Positions 27,945 through 37,296 of a stretch of 61,243 nucleotides of DNA are shown one piece after another. The notes below the pieces were generated by a model. That model was not told the origin of the DNA, did no database searches, and was given only the letters and a program-made list of their open reading frames with translations. Source of the DNA: a cf. Phormidesmis sp. LEGE 11477 (GTDB lineage: Bacteria; Cyanobacteriota; Cyanobacteriia; Phormidesmidales; Phormidesmidaceae); NCBI RefSeq assembly GCF_015207105.1, contig NZ_JADEXO010000021.1, positions 1-61,243 of the forward strand, given 5' to 3'. Positions within the stretch are counted from its first letter, which is position 1, and each line of letters begins with the position of its first letter. The position numbers and the translations under genes are program-made.

Positions 27945-29366
27945 ATGAAAATTTTGTTTGTGGCCGCTGAAGCCGCGCCGCTCGCCAAAGTGGGCGGCAT
28001 GGGCGATGTCGTCGGGACGTTGCCCAAGATTTTGCGGGCGATGGGTCACGATGTTCGCGTTTTTATGCCCTACTATGGCGGCATATCTAGCCAAGTTGAC
28101 GTGCCTGCTGAACCCATCTGGTGGGGCTATGCCATGTTCAATTCGTTCGCAGTCTACGAGACTAAGCTGCCTGATAGCGACGTACCGCTTTATTTGTTTG
28201 GTCACCCCTGCTTTGATCCAGAGAATGTCTACGGTGGCGACGATGAAGGCTGGCGATTCACTTTCTTTTCTAACGGCGCGGCTGAATTTGCCTGGAACCA
28301 CTGGAAACCCAATATTATTCACTGTCACGACTGGCACACCGGCATGATTCCGGTCTGGATGCACGAGACCTCTGATATCGGTACCATTTTCACAATCCAT
28401 AACCTGGCTTACCAAGGTCCGTGGCGCTGGTGGCTAGAGCGAAACGCCTGGTGCCCGTGGTATATGCAGGGGCACAACGTCATGGCCGCCGCCCTACAGT
28501 TTGCCGATCGCGTCAATACCGTCTCGCCGACCTACGCTCAGCAGATTCAGACGCTTGAGTATGGTGAAGAGCTAGAGGGGCTGCTTTCTTTCATCAGCGG
28601 ACGGCTCAGCGGCATCGTCAACGGCATCGATTTAGAGTCTTTTGATCCCTCAACGGATAAAAAGATCGGATATGCCTACGGCGCAGATACGCTGGACGTT
28701 CGAGGCCAGAATAAAGCGGTTATACAAAAGGAGATGGGCTTAGAGGTCAATCCAGATAAGTTTTTGATTGGGATGGTGAGTCGCCTGGTCGAGCAGAAAG
28801 GGATTGATCTAATCTTGCAGACGATGGACCGGTTTTTGGCCTATTCGGACGCGCAGTTTGTGCTGCTAGGGACGGGCGATCGCACCTACGAAACCCAGCT
28901 ATGGGAGCTAGCCGCCCGCTATCCAAACCGCGCCTCTGCCTACATCATGTACAGCGATGCTTTGGGCCGCAAGATATACGCTGGCTGCGACGCCTTTTTG
29001 ATGCCGTCCAGGTTTGAGCCCTGCGGGATTAGCCAGATGATTGCCATGCGCTATGGCTGTGTGCCAATCGTTCGTCGAACCGGCGGCCTAGTCGATACGG
29101 TCAGCCACAACGATCCGATCAACGAGGCAGGCACTGGCTATTGCTTTGACCGCTATGAGGCGCTAGATCTGTTTACCTGTATGGTCAGAGCATCAGAAGC
29201 CTACCGCTTCAGGTCGCAGTGGAAAGCACTGCAGCAGCGGGGAATGAAGACTAGCTTCAGCTGGGAAAAGTCGGCGGTCGAGTACATCAAGCTGTACAGC
29301 GATGTGATGAACCTGCCTCACAAACCTCAACTGCCAGTGAAATACGGCGGCACGCTAAAAATCTAG
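27945..29366 (+). CDS. glgA: glycogen synthase (ADP-glucose type)
   Basis: 473 residues of the GT5 family, transferring glucose from ADP-glucose to growing alpha-1,4-glucan. The donor-site [10 protein letters not shown] (Lys15) is at the N-terminus. [57 protein letters not shown] and [10 protein letters not shown] follow, the last blocks of the C-terminal Rossmann domain. The start [15 protein letters not shown] is typical of the cyanobacterial subtype in which the usual KTGGL is KVGGM. The gene is a single transcription unit, with tRNA-Asp downstream on the opposite strand. Confidence 0.96.
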   Translation: MKILFVAAEAAPLAKVGGMGDVVGTLPKILRAMGHDVRVFMPYYGGISSQVDVPAEPIWWGYAMFNSFAVYETKLPDSDVPLYLFGHPCFDPENVYGGDDEGWRFTFFSNGAAEFAWNHWKPNIIHCHDWHTGMIPVWMHETSDIGTIFTIHNLAYQGPWRWWLERNAWCPWYMQGHNVMAAALQFADRVNTVSPTYAQQIQTLEYGEELEGLLSFISGRLSGIVNGIDLESFDPSTDKKIGYAYGADTLDVRGQNKAVIQKEMGLEVNPDKFLIGMVSRLVEQKGIDLILQTMDRFLAYSDAQFVLLGTGDRTYETQLWELAARYPNRASAYIMYSDALGRKIYAGCDAFLMPSRFEPCGISQMIAMRYGCVPIVRRTGGLVDTVSHNDPINEAGTGYCFDRYEALDLFTCMVRASEAYRFRSQWKALQQRGMKTSFSWEKSAVEYIKLYSDVMNLPHKPQLPVKYGGTLKI

Positions 29367-29407
29367 ATAATGAATAGGGGCTCTGCATGCAGCGCTCCTA
29401 CAAAAAA

Positions 29408-29481
29408 CGGGCCTGACGGGATTCGAACCCGCAACTTCCGCCGTGACAGGGCGGTGCTCTAACCAATTGAACTACAGGCCC
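29408..29481 (-). tRNA. tRNA-Asp (anticodon GTC)
   Basis: 74-nt cloverleaf on the minus strand. Acceptor arms GGGCCTG and CAGGCCC pair fully, with G73 as discriminator. The anticodon loop reads CTGTCAC with GTC, and the T arm GCGGGTTCGAATCCCGT is standard. The D arm has GTTCAATTGGTTAGAGC. CCA is not encoded. These are all the identity features of an Asp tRNA. Confidence 0.97.
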
Positions 29482-29556
29482 TCAAGCAAGGAAAGGCTTC
29501 CCTCTCTCAGGCGATCTCCATTGTGCGGAGTTGAGGGCGCTTTGTCAAACGATTTT

Positions 29557-30084
29557 TCATCGACGCTTCGCATGACGGTCATACATCACAATCGAGGCAC
29601 AAACGCCGAGATTGAGCGAACTGGGCACGTCAATACAAACCTCTGCCAAGTGGGCAGTTTTCTGGAACTTTTGCCGGTAAGGAGCAGGAATCTCAGCCTG
29701 CAGCGTCGCGAAATGAGAGCGGATCAGCTTAAGTTCAAGGTCTGTTATCCCTGTTGTTTCACGACCAAAGAGATAGGTAGCGTTGAGCGGATGCTCGAAT
29801 CGCTCTAGCGGCCTAGCACCTTGAACCATCTCTACAAGCACAAGGGTCGTTTGAGCGGGAAGATGTTTGAGGAACCCTTCAAGAGACTCAAAGTACAAAA
29901 GAGCCACTTCGCAAAGTGCGTCTTGGGTATTCATCTGGTGGCTAAACTTGTGGATGTTTCCCTTGTACTGCTCTCGGATAAATCCGCCGATCACAAACAC
30001 TGCCCTAACGCCGAAGTTCTGACCGCTCCTAAGGATGGTGGCAAGATTATCGCGATTCTTGGGTTCTAAAACGGCTACGTTCAC
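29557..30084 (-). CDS. TrmH/SpoU-family RNA 2'-O-methyltransferase
   Basis: 175 residues with the SPOUT trefoil-knot motifs: an N-terminal NRDNLATILRSGQNFG, then ATYLFGRETTGI, and the C-terminal IDVPSSLNLGVCASIVMYDR, which forms the knotted SAM site. This is the catalytic domain only, without an N-terminal substrate-binding extension. The RNA target (tRNA or rRNA) cannot be told from the sequence. It lies next to tRNA-Asp, transcribed in the same direction. Confidence 0.9.
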   Translation of the reverse strand: MNVAVLEPKNRDNLATILRSGQNFGVRAVFVIGGFIREQYKGNIHKFSHQMNTQDALCEVALLYFESLEGFLKHLPAQTTLVLVEMVQGARPLERFEHPLNATYLFGRETTGITDLELKLIRSHFATLQAEIPAPYRQKFQKTAHLAEVCIDVPSSLNLGVCASIVMYDRHAKRR

Positions 30085-30153
30085 GAGGGAGTCATACTAG
30101 CGAATGGACTGTAGGGCCTAAGCGATCTGGTTTTATAAAAGGTCTTAAAAGAT

Positions 30154-31185
30154 TCAATCTAATGGCAAATCATTTGGCGACAGATCTGCGATCGCACTTT
30201 TATCTTGCAAAACACTGTAGATGTCTATTTCTAGCGAGATTTGATAGATTTCTCTTCTAGATAGGCTGCTGATTTGGGCAAGGGCGCGACTGGCTTCTGT
30301 GCGAGACTGACCTTGGGCTAGAAGATTTTTCAACTCTGTCGTAACTTCTGTTTCTGAGAGTAAGAAAGTAGTCGTCGCTGGTGCTAGTAGCAGCGTGAAC
30401 TCTCCTTTTGGTGCGATCGCGTTGTAGTGGTCAATCGCCTCCTGTAGCGTTCCTCGCCAGAATTCCTCGTAGCGTTTGGTCAACTCGCGGGCCAGAACGA
30501 TGCGATGCTCTGGGCCTAGCACCGCCGCTAGATCGCTTAGCGTTTTGATTAGGCGATGAGGGCTTTCGTAGAAAACGCTGGTGCGAGGTTCGGTTTTAAG
30601 GGCGTCGATCCGAGCGTGGCGCTGTTTTCCTTTGGCTGGCAAGAAGCCTTCAAAAACGAAGCGATCGCATGGCAGTCCAGCGGCTGCGATCGCCGTCACC
30701 ACCGCTGACGGCCCTGGAATCGGCACCACCGTAATATCAGCTTCCACGCAGGCGCAGACTAGCTCATAGCCAGGATCAGAGATACCCGGCATCCCGGCAT
30801 CAGTTACCAGTGCGATCGCACTGCCCGCCTGTAGCTTTCTCACTAGCTGCGGAATTCGCTGCTGCGTATTGTGGTCGTGATAACTCATCTGCGGCGTAGT
30901 TACCTGGAAGTAGTGCAGCAGCTTGCCCGTGTGTCGTGTGTCCTCAGCCGCGATCAGATCCGCCTGCTTTAGCACTCGCAAAGCCCGGAAGGTAATGTCT
31001 TCCAAATTACCGATGGGCGTGCCCACTAGATATAGTGTGCCAGACTCAAGCGAGCGCGTTTCTATACTGGAATCTATCGCTGATGCCGCTGCTGATACCG
31101 CTGAGTCTGCCACCAAATCTATCGTCGAATCGTTAATAGGACGAGCCAAAATAAGCTTTATAGTAAAAAGCCTAACAGCAACCAT
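30154..31185 (-). CDS. rsmI: 16S rRNA (cytidine-1402 2'-O)-methyltransferase RsmI
   Basis: Tetrapyrrole-methylase-like enzyme that methylates C1402 in the decoding centre. Family motifs are [43 protein letters not shown] and [11 protein letters not shown]. From the ATG at 31185 the protein has 343 residues, about 50 more than usual. The extra Ala/Ser/Asp-rich N-terminus has no homology that I can see, and this start lies only 12 bp from the divergent kinase start. A GTG at 31113 or TTG at 31116 in frame would give a length nearer to normal and leave room for promoters. The start is uncertain; the identity is not. Confidence 0.93.
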   Translation of the reverse strand: MVAVRLFTIKLILARPINDSTIDLVADSAVSAAASAIDSSIETRSLESGTLYLVGTPIGNLEDITFRALRVLKQADLIAAEDTRHTGKLLHYFQVTTPQMSYHDHNTQQRIPQLVRKLQAGSAIALVTDAGMPGISDPGYELVCACVEADITVVPIPGPSAVVTAIAAAGLPCDRFVFEGFLPAKGKQRHARIDALKTEPRTSVFYESPHRLIKTLSDLAAVLGPEHRIVLARELTKRYEEFWRGTLQEAIDHYNAIAPKGEFTLLLAPATTTFLLSETEVTTELKNLLAQGQSRTEASRALAQISSLSRREIYQISLEIDIYSVLQDKSAIADLSPNDLPLD

Positions 31186-31197
31186 CCTAGATTAGCT

Positions 31198-32115
31198 ATG
31201 AGTCAGCCAGCAGGTCAGCATGGACTCTTTGTCGGCGTCACTACGCTCGACTGTATTTATCAGGCCGATCATCCGCCTGCTGCTAACGAGAAGGTGCTCG
31301 CCACCAAAAGTCTGATGGTCGCGGGTGGGCCTGCGACCAACGCAGCCGTGACCTTTGCTCAGCTAGGCAGTAAAAATAAGGCGACCCTAGCTGCCGTCAT
31401 CGGGTCGCATCCGCTGACCGGACTAATGAGCGAAGATTTGCTAGGGCAAGGCGTTACCATAGCCGATCTGGATAATCAAAGGCTCTCACCACCACCTGTT
31501 TCTTCAATCGTGGTGTCGGCAAACTCTGGTGAGCGAGCGGTAATATCGCGCAGCGCTGAAGATATCAAAGTCGCAGCAGATACCGTGTCCTCAGATATTT
31601 TAGTCGGCGTTGATATCGTCTTAATCGACGGGCATCAGATGGCGGTGAGTGCCCAGATTGCCCAGTGGGCAAAAGCAAAACAGATTCCGATAGTCGTGGA
31701 TGCAGGGAGCTGGAAACCCGAGTTCGAAAGCGTTTTGACGCTAGCGGATGCGATCGTGGCTTCTGCGAACTTCTTTCCCCCTGGCTGCGAGAACACTAGC
31801 GAAGTCATTGATTGGTTGAAATCATACACAGCAGCCAAAATCGCAATTACTCAGGGCTCAGATCCGATTTTGTTTCAAGATGGCGAGACCTCCGGTGAGT
31901 TAGAGGTTCCTCAGATCCGCGCAGTAGATACCCTTGGCGCTGGTGATATCTTTCACGGCGCTTTTTGTCACTTTTATCTAGCCCATACGTTTGCAGAAAC
32001 GCTGCTAAAAGCTAGTCGAACGGCCTCAATGGCCTGTCAGTATTGGGGCACTCGCGACTGGACGAAAATTTATCGTATGGCTGAGGATACCGACGATGAA
32101 GAAACCGCAAACTAA
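31198..32115 (+). CDS. PfkB-family carbohydrate kinase
   Basis: 305 residues, ribokinase-like fold. It has the N-terminal substrate motif GGPATNAAVTFAQLG and the PfkB signature DTLGAGDIFHGAF, where the last Asp is the catalytic base. Substrate specificity (sugar, adenosine or other) is not evident. Start ATG 31198 is divergent from rsmI, with very short spacing (see rsmI). Confidence 0.9.
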   Translation: MSQPAGQHGLFVGVTTLDCIYQADHPPAANEKVLATKSLMVAGGPATNAAVTFAQLGSKNKATLAAVIGSHPLTGLMSEDLLGQGVTIADLDNQRLSPPPVSSIVVSANSGERAVISRSAEDIKVAADTVSSDILVGVDIVLIDGHQMAVSAQIAQWAKAKQIPIVVDAGSWKPEFESVLTLADAIVASANFFPPGCENTSEVIDWLKSYTAAKIAITQGSDPILFQDGETSGELEVPQIRAVDTLGAGDIFHGAFCHFYLAHTFAETLLKASRTASMACQYWGTRDWTKIYRMAEDTDDEETAN

Positions 32116-32339
32116 GTGCTACCTTTTTTTGAAGTTCGCTTGATGGCTTTTAGACTGATAAAGGTTTTTGGCTAAAGGTTTTGGCCTGGCGAAGGTTTTT
32201 GGTCAGAGTATCTGTTTTATAGAAGCGTCTGGGCTCAATAGCGTTTTGAGACGCCTCTCTAGACTTGACCTTCCCAGTTAACCTTCAAGTGACCTGCAAA
32301 GAAGAACTGTTTTTATTACTGTAATCAGGGAGAATTTCT

Positions 32340-33314
32340 ATGGCTTTTGAACAGGAAAAAGAGGTTGCCGTTGCTGCTGCTACCGCTGCTGCCATCGTTT
32401 GTGAAAAAGTCCGCGCAACGATGGTGCCAGAAGCCATTGAAAAGAAAGATAAGAGCCCGGTAACCGTCGCTGATTTCGGGGCTCAAGCGGTGGTCTGTAA
32501 GGCGCTAATGGAATCTTTCCCTAGCGATCCTGTCGTTGGCGAAGAAGATGCCGCCGAGCTAAAAACACCCGAGATGGCAGAACGACTGAAGCAAGTGACT
32601 AGCTACGTTCAAGAAGTGATTCCTGATGCGTCTACAGATGAAGTAACTCGCTGGATCGATCACGGTAATGGCGCAGTGGCTAGCCGCTATTGGACCTTAG
32701 ATCCGATTGACGGCACCAAAGGCTTCCTGCGAAAAGACCAGTACGCAGTCGCTCTAGCGATGGTAGCTGAGGGTGAAATCAAAGTAGGCGTCTTGGCCTG
32801 TCCAGCTTTGACGCTAGAGCTGAAGGGCGGCTCGGCGACTGGCATTTTGTTTGTCGCGGTGCGTGGCGAAGGGGCAACGATGCAGGCGATTGATGGTGGC
32901 ACGCCCGAGACGATCAAGGTGACTAGCTCTGAAGATAAGGAGCATTTCCGTTTTGTAGAGAGCGTGGAGTCAGGGCACGGCGATCAGAGTTTGCAAAGTG
33001 CGATCGCCCAGGCTGCAGGCGTCACGACTGAATCTATGCGAATGGATTCTCAAGCTAAATATGGCGCAGTCGCCTCTGGCAACGCGGTGCTCTATCTGCG
33101 GTTGCCGTCCCCTAAATATCCTGGCTACCAAGAGAAAATCTGGGATCACGCGGCGGGTGTGATTGTTGTAGAAGAAGCCGGGGGCCGGGTTACCGACATG
33201 TACGGTGAGACCCTGGATTTTTCCAAAGCAGACAGATTGAGCACCACAGGCGTCGTAGTCAGCAATGGAGAAATTCACAACAAGGTGCTTGAAGCGCTAA
33301 AAGCAGCTAGCTAG
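32340..33314 (+). CDS. 3'(2'),5'-bisphosphate nucleotidase (inositol monophosphatase superfamily)
   Basis: 324 residues. It removes the 3' phosphate from PAP or PAPS in sulfate assimilation and is Li-sensitive in characterised relatives. The superfamily metal motifs are all present: VTVADFGAQ, VVGEED, LDPIDGTKGF and IWDHAAGVIVVEEAGG. The length and RYWTLDPIDGTKGFLRKDQYAVALA match the SAL1/HAL2 group rather than the shorter bacterial CysQ or SuhB. The stop codon is followed by 14-bp tandem repeats and then a long hairpin that may end the transcript. Confidence 0.93.
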   Translation: MAFEQEKEVAVAAATAAAIVCEKVRATMVPEAIEKKDKSPVTVADFGAQAVVCKALMESFPSDPVVGEEDAAELKTPEMAERLKQVTSYVQEVIPDASTDEVTRWIDHGNGAVASRYWTLDPIDGTKGFLRKDQYAVALAMVAEGEIKVGVLACPALTLELKGGSATGILFVAVRGEGATMQAIDGGTPETIKVTSSEDKEHFRFVESVESGHGDQSLQSAIAQAAGVTTESMRMDSQAKYGAVASGNAVLYLRLPSPKYPGYQEKIWDHAAGVIVVEEAGGRVTDMYGETLDFSKADRLSTTGVVVSNGEIHNKVLEALKAAS

Positions 33315-33351
33315 ATTCTTATGGCTAGATTCTTATAGCTAGATTCTTGGT
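33310..33351 (+). repeat. 14-bp tandem repeat, three copies
   Basis: Three adjacent copies of GCTAGATTCTTATG/A (third copy ends GGT) begin at the stop codon of the bisphosphate nucleotidase gene. They lead directly into the hairpin at 33351-33387. Confidence 0.75.
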
Positions 33352-33387
33352 GTAGCGGTGTGCGATCACCTTTGACACACCGCTACA
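33351..33387 (+). terminator. possible terminator hairpin without U-run
   Basis: A perfect 12-bp stem, TGTAGCGGTGTG with CACACCGCTACA, encloses a 13-nt loop. It sits between the nucleotidase gene and the nuclease gene. No run of T follows on either strand, so it may be a stabilising 3' structure rather than an intrinsic terminator. Confidence 0.5.
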
Positions 33388-33445
33388 TACAACGGGTCAC
33401 CATAAATACGGTACGCTAGCAGAGTAGTCTCTGGCATCTGTCAGT

Positions 33446-34960
33446 TTGTCAAGCAATCAGTTGCAGCTCAAAGACAGCGACCTCCAAAGAAAAAGGTCTG
33501 CTCCCCTGTGGTTCACAGATCATATGCTGTTTCAGTATCGCCGCTGTCACCGTCGCACCTATCTTGACACCTACGGCGACCCCGCTCTCAAAGATCCTCC
33601 TAGCGACTATTTCGTCAAACTCCGCCAAGACAGCGCCGACCATCGGCAGTCTATTCTTAATCAGTTCGCCCCCCTCAGCCGTCCCCGCTATGAACGCCAC
33701 GACTGGGAAGCAGGCGCAGAGGCAACATACTGCATGATGAGCGAAGGCGTAGAATCGATCCATCGCGGTGTACTCGTAGCTGAGGGGCCAGACGGCATTC
33801 GCTATCGCACCGAACCCGACCTGCTGGTCAAACAGCACGGTGAGTCTTGGCTAGGTGATTGGTACTACGTACCCTATAGCATCAAGCTAGGTAAAAAGGC
33901 CAAACCCGAATATCAGCTTACCGCTGCTTTTAGCGCCTATCTTCTCGCTGAAGCTCAAGGCGTATGGCCCGAAACGGCTGGGCTTTTCCTAAGAGATAAA
34001 CAATACAGCGTCAACTTAGAACGCTATGTGCCAAAGCTGCAGGCAGCCCTAGACGATTGCCATAAAATCATGGCGTCAAGCACGGCTCCAGAAGTGTTTA
34101 TTTCTCGTAATCGCTGCGGCCTGTGCCCTTGGCTCAGCCATTGCTACACCGAGGCCAAGGCCACTAAGCATCTCTCTTTACTGCCAGGGGTTACACTTCC
34201 TCGCTATCCCACCCTAGTAGCGCTGGGCCTTACGACCGTAGAAGCGCTAGCAGAGGTCAATGCTACCCGGCTAACTACCGCGCTTGGCACCGAGCATCAC
34301 ATTAGCGAGAAGCTGATCTATCAGGCCCAGGCCACCGCTCACGATACCGCCGTTCCTAGGCTTCATACCGGATACTTTCCGTTAGAGTCACACCAAGTGC
34401 CCACGGCTGATATTGAGCTATATTTTGATATTGAAGCTGCGCCTGATAAAGATCTGATCTATCTTCACGGTGTGCTGGTTGTTGACAATGAAAAACAACA
34501 ACAAATCTTCCACGCGCTGCTAGCTGAAAAACCAGAAGAAGAAGAAAAAGCCTGGTTTGAATTCCTCTCTCTTGTTGATCGCTATCCCGATGCGCCAATT
34601 TATCACTTTTGCCCTTACGAGGCGCAAACAGTTGCTCGTCTAGGTCAGCTCTACGGTACGAATGGAACAGATATTAACGGATTGCTGAACAGATTTGTTG
34701 ATATTCACAAGCGCGTTGTTGATTCTGTTGCACTCCCTGTGGAAAGCTACGCGCTCAAGCATTTGGCCCGCTGGATGGGGTTTGAATGGAGAGATGAAGA
34801 TGCCAACGGAGCACAGTCGATCTGCTGGTATGATGACTGGCTGACGACGGGCGATCGCACCTATCTAGACACTATCTTGCGCTACAACGAAGATGATTGT
34901 CAAGCCACCTATAGAGTAAAAAACTGGCTAGTAGAATTCGCTCAATCTTTTTGGCAATAA
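33446..34960 (+). CDS. TM0106-type RecB-like nuclease with RNase H-like domain
   Basis: 504 residues. The N-terminal part has FTDHMLFQYRRCHRRTYLD and GVLVAEG...YRTEPDLLV, typical of the PD-(D/E)XK RecB-like fold, plus a four-cysteine cluster ending CGLCPWLSHC. A helical stretch of the helix-hairpin-helix kind follows. The C-terminal domain starts ELYFDIEAAPD and has FCPYEAQTV and RYNEDDC, the acidic pattern of DnaQ/RNase H-like exonucleases. The family is widespread, but its physiological role is poorly defined. The start used is TTG 33446, chosen because no ATG lies before FTDHM. Confidence 0.85.
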   Translation: MSSNQLQLKDSDLQRKRSAPLWFTDHMLFQYRRCHRRTYLDTYGDPALKDPPSDYFVKLRQDSADHRQSILNQFAPLSRPRYERHDWEAGAEATYCMMSEGVESIHRGVLVAEGPDGIRYRTEPDLLVKQHGESWLGDWYYVPYSIKLGKKAKPEYQLTAAFSAYLLAEAQGVWPETAGLFLRDKQYSVNLERYVPKLQAALDDCHKIMASSTAPEVFISRNRCGLCPWLSHCYTEAKATKHLSLLPGVTLPRYPTLVALGLTTVEALAEVNATRLTTALGTEHHISEKLIYQAQATAHDTAVPRLHTGYFPLESHQVPTADIELYFDIEAAPDKDLIYLHGVLVVDNEKQQQIFHALLAEKPEEEEKAWFEFLSLVDRYPDAPIYHFCPYEAQTVARLGQLYGTNGTDINGLLNRFVDIHKRVVDSVALPVESYALKHLARWMGFEWRDEDANGAQSICWYDDWLTTGDRTYLDTILRYNEDDCQATYRVKNWLVEFAQSFWQ

Positions 34961-34965
34961 CTAGC

Positions 34966-35895
34966 TTAGAGATACTGTTCATCCCAAGGAATCAATTGTG
35001 TGTAGGGATCGATATAGTCTGGTTCCCAGAAACCTGTTAGACTCTCAAAACTTGCTAAATTAGCTGGAACCTCCAGTCCTGTATTGAGCCGAAGATCTAG
35101 CATCTCCAAATTGGTAAGCTGTTCTAGTGGCGGTAGACTTGTAAGCTGGTTTGCTGCTAAGTCCAACCATCGTAGATTTGATAACTCACCTAGTGCCGTA
35201 GGCAAATTCTCTAATCGATTCTCGCTCAAGCGCAAGAACATTAAGCTATCTAACTGGCCTATTTCCGGCGGTATGTCTGATATTTGGTTGGAGCTAATAT
35301 CCAAAAGCTCTAAATTCTCTAACTGACCTAGCCCAGCCGGGACGCCCGTTAGTTGCTCTGTTTCGAATAACGCTTGACCTCGAACAGTGAGCTGTTTGAG
35401 GTTCGTAAGTTGGCCAATCTCAGCAGGAAGCTCTGTAAGGTTGTTGAACCTGAGATCGAGGTATTCTAGCTTCTCAATCTGGCCTATAGTGGCTGGTAGG
35501 AAGGTAATAGGCGTTCCTGTAATTGCTAAATACCTTAGATTGGTAAGCTGATCTATATCTAGGGGCAGTTCGCGAAGTCCTTCTATTCTCCTAATTTCTA
35601 ACCGTTCAAGCTGAGAAAGCTCGCTGATGCTAGCGGGTAGTGTTGATAGAGATAAATCTGAAAGGATAAGTTCGGTAGCCTGAGACTGTAGAGCAGCTTG
35701 AACTTTCTGTTCTGCGATGGCTAAGTCATCTACGGATTGGTCAATCAGACTCTCTTCAGCAGTCTCTGTCACGTCTTCTATAGAAGCAGCCTCGAAACAA
35801 CTTTGGAGGCTAGTGACTACACCTATCACAAAGATCAGTACGCCTACACTTCTGATACTGAAATCAAACTCAACCTTGGACTGATTCTCGTTCAT
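34966..35895 (-). CDS. leucine-rich-repeat lipoprotein
   Basis: 309 residues from the ATG at 35895. A hydrophobic signal ends with LQSC, a plausible lipobox (Cys about 32). The region after residue 85 contains about nine leucine-rich repeats of 22-24 residues (LPxxIGQLxxLExLDLxxNxLxxLP), such as LEYLDLRFNNLTELPAEIGQL and LRWLDLAANQLTSLP. The C-terminal cap is WEPDYIDPYTQ. It should sit on the outer face of the plasma membrane or the inner face of the outer membrane, as a protein-binding scaffold. The partner is unknown. Confidence 0.85.
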   Translation of the reverse strand: MNENQSKVEFDFSIRSVGVLIFVIGVVTSLQSCFEAASIEDVTETAEESLIDQSVDDLAIAEQKVQAALQSQATELILSDLSLSTLPASISELSQLERLEIRRIEGLRELPLDIDQLTNLRYLAITGTPITFLPATIGQIEKLEYLDLRFNNLTELPAEIGQLTNLKQLTVRGQALFETEQLTGVPAGLGQLENLELLDISSNQISDIPPEIGQLDSLMFLRLSENRLENLPTALGELSNLRWLDLAANQLTSLPPLEQLTNLEMLDLRLNTGLEVPANLASFESLTGFWEPDYIDPYTQLIPWDEQYL

Positions 35896-35928
35896 TGTGT
35901 TGTAGATAAACAATTCATGCCATTATAA

Positions 35929-36405
35929 TCACATCGTAAAGGTAAAGACGTAAGTGCGCTCTGTCTATGCCGAGACGCCAACCCAACCCTGTGCTCTATC
36001 AGATAGAACTCCAGGTTCATAGAACTGTAGTTCAGTGAAATCATTGCTGGTAACCTACCAGTCGCGAGACTGATCTGGTGCGTTGTAGTTGGGCATTTCG
36101 GTGAGCGGCGTGAGAACCTGTGTCCATTGAGCGATGTCTTGCGGTGCGACCTCAATGAAGTAGAACGCCCGATAATCTGAGGGCCCAAAGTTCCCGTCTC
36201 CCAACTGCTGCTGCTGAAGGAAGTTCGCATCTAGAATGGTGGTTGGAGGAGCTGTATTCGCACCGATAATAGCTGATACGCCAGTGATTCTTTCGGTGCG
36301 ATCGCATTCAATCTCATACACTGAAACCTTGGACGCTCTGCTTTAGGCCGTGCTTTGACCACAGGCCATGAGACCAGCAATAACCATTGAATCTAAAGAT
36401 AGCAT
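35929..36405 (-). pseudogene. decayed copy of the lipoprotein at 37297-37791
   Basis: Reading from ATG 36405, the frame matches the intact paralog throughout (GLMACG, then SRASKVSVYEI, DRTERITGVSAI, ILDANFLQQQ, FGPSDYRAFYF, IAQWTQVLTPLT, LQFYEP, GWVGVSA, FTFTM). It contains three in-frame stops: TAA near 36345, TAG after RDW (about 36056) and TAG after GVSA. No frameshift is needed. The first replaces Arg, the second the second Trp of DWWI and the third Gln, compared with the intact copy. The two copies flank the gene at 36530-37105, indicating a dispersed duplication followed by decay of one copy. Confidence 0.9.
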
Positions 36406-36529
36406 CTCCAACAGTTCATAAATAAACCGGATTTACTTTCACAGTATCTCTACCTAGACTAGTCAAAGCCCCCTGGCACAAGCTGACTGCTCGAAAAGCC
36501 AAGCCAAGCGCGAAAGAGAAGGAAGAAAA

Positions 36530-37105
36530 GTGATTGTCGAATCTGCAAAGCACCTACTGTTGACCCACTATTATCACAGAGCGGAGAAACCTTTTCAGAC
36601 GCTCTCAACATTGCCCGATCATAAGGCACTTGAACTGATGACTCGCTTAGGAAAGCGGACGGGGGCAGTCTATCGTAGATTCAAGCATCCTCAAAAATAT
36701 TTGCGTCATAGGCAATTAACAGAATCCTGGCTACGGCAAGAATTTATTCAAAAAGGAGGACAACCTGTCTCAGCTTATCCTCAATATTTTTCTGTTGGAG
36801 CTTCCCCCTGGATGGAAGAAGGCTACAACGAGCAAAGTAAGATAGTCCAGTTCCCGCTATCGTCTGTTTCTCCTGTGCAAGTTAGCTTTACCTATCCCGA
36901 TAGCATGGTTAGCTACTGGCTGAGGACTCAGTCTGACAAAGCGTTTTACCAATCTGCTTATCACGGCCAGGTATTTATTCTAGATGAGATACTTCAAGTC
37001 ATCGAACAGTTTGGAATGCCCGGTGATGCGTGGAGAACTAACCCCGCTAGGAAACACGATATTTTTATAGAGGCCCAACTTTGGAGTGATTTACCAAACC
37101 ACTAA
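36530..37105 (+). CDS. unrecognised cytoplasmic protein
   Basis: 191 residues from a GTG start, with GAAGGAAG a few bases upstream. I recall similar cyanobacterial proteins but cannot name a family. It is basic in the first half (KHPQKYLRHRQLTESWLRQEFIQKGG), has SVGASPWM and SYWLRT in the middle and ends with IEAQLW. There is no signal peptide or membrane segment. It sits between the pseudogene and the intact copy of a duplicated lipoprotein, on the opposite strand. Confidence 0.7.
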   Translation: MIVESAKHLLLTHYYHRAEKPFQTLSTLPDHKALELMTRLGKRTGAVYRRFKHPQKYLRHRQLTESWLRQEFIQKGGQPVSAYPQYFSVGASPWMEEGYNEQSKIVQFPLSSVSPVQVSFTYPDSMVSYWLRTQSDKAFYQSAYHGQVFILDEILQVIEQFGMPGDAWRTNPARKHDIFIEAQLWSDLPNH

Positions 37106-37296
37106 AGAGCAATTGCTGCCAACAGAGTCGCTATCACGCTGATAGACAAACCAAACGAGCCAATAGATATGCTCGAAGACTGCGTACCTATCCTAGATCT
37201 TGTAGTTCACGATGGCGTGGTTCGCTCTGGGCGATCGCGAAATAATTACCCGGTTTAGGTTCTTCAGAGACGACTGGCTAGCGCATATCGTCATTA

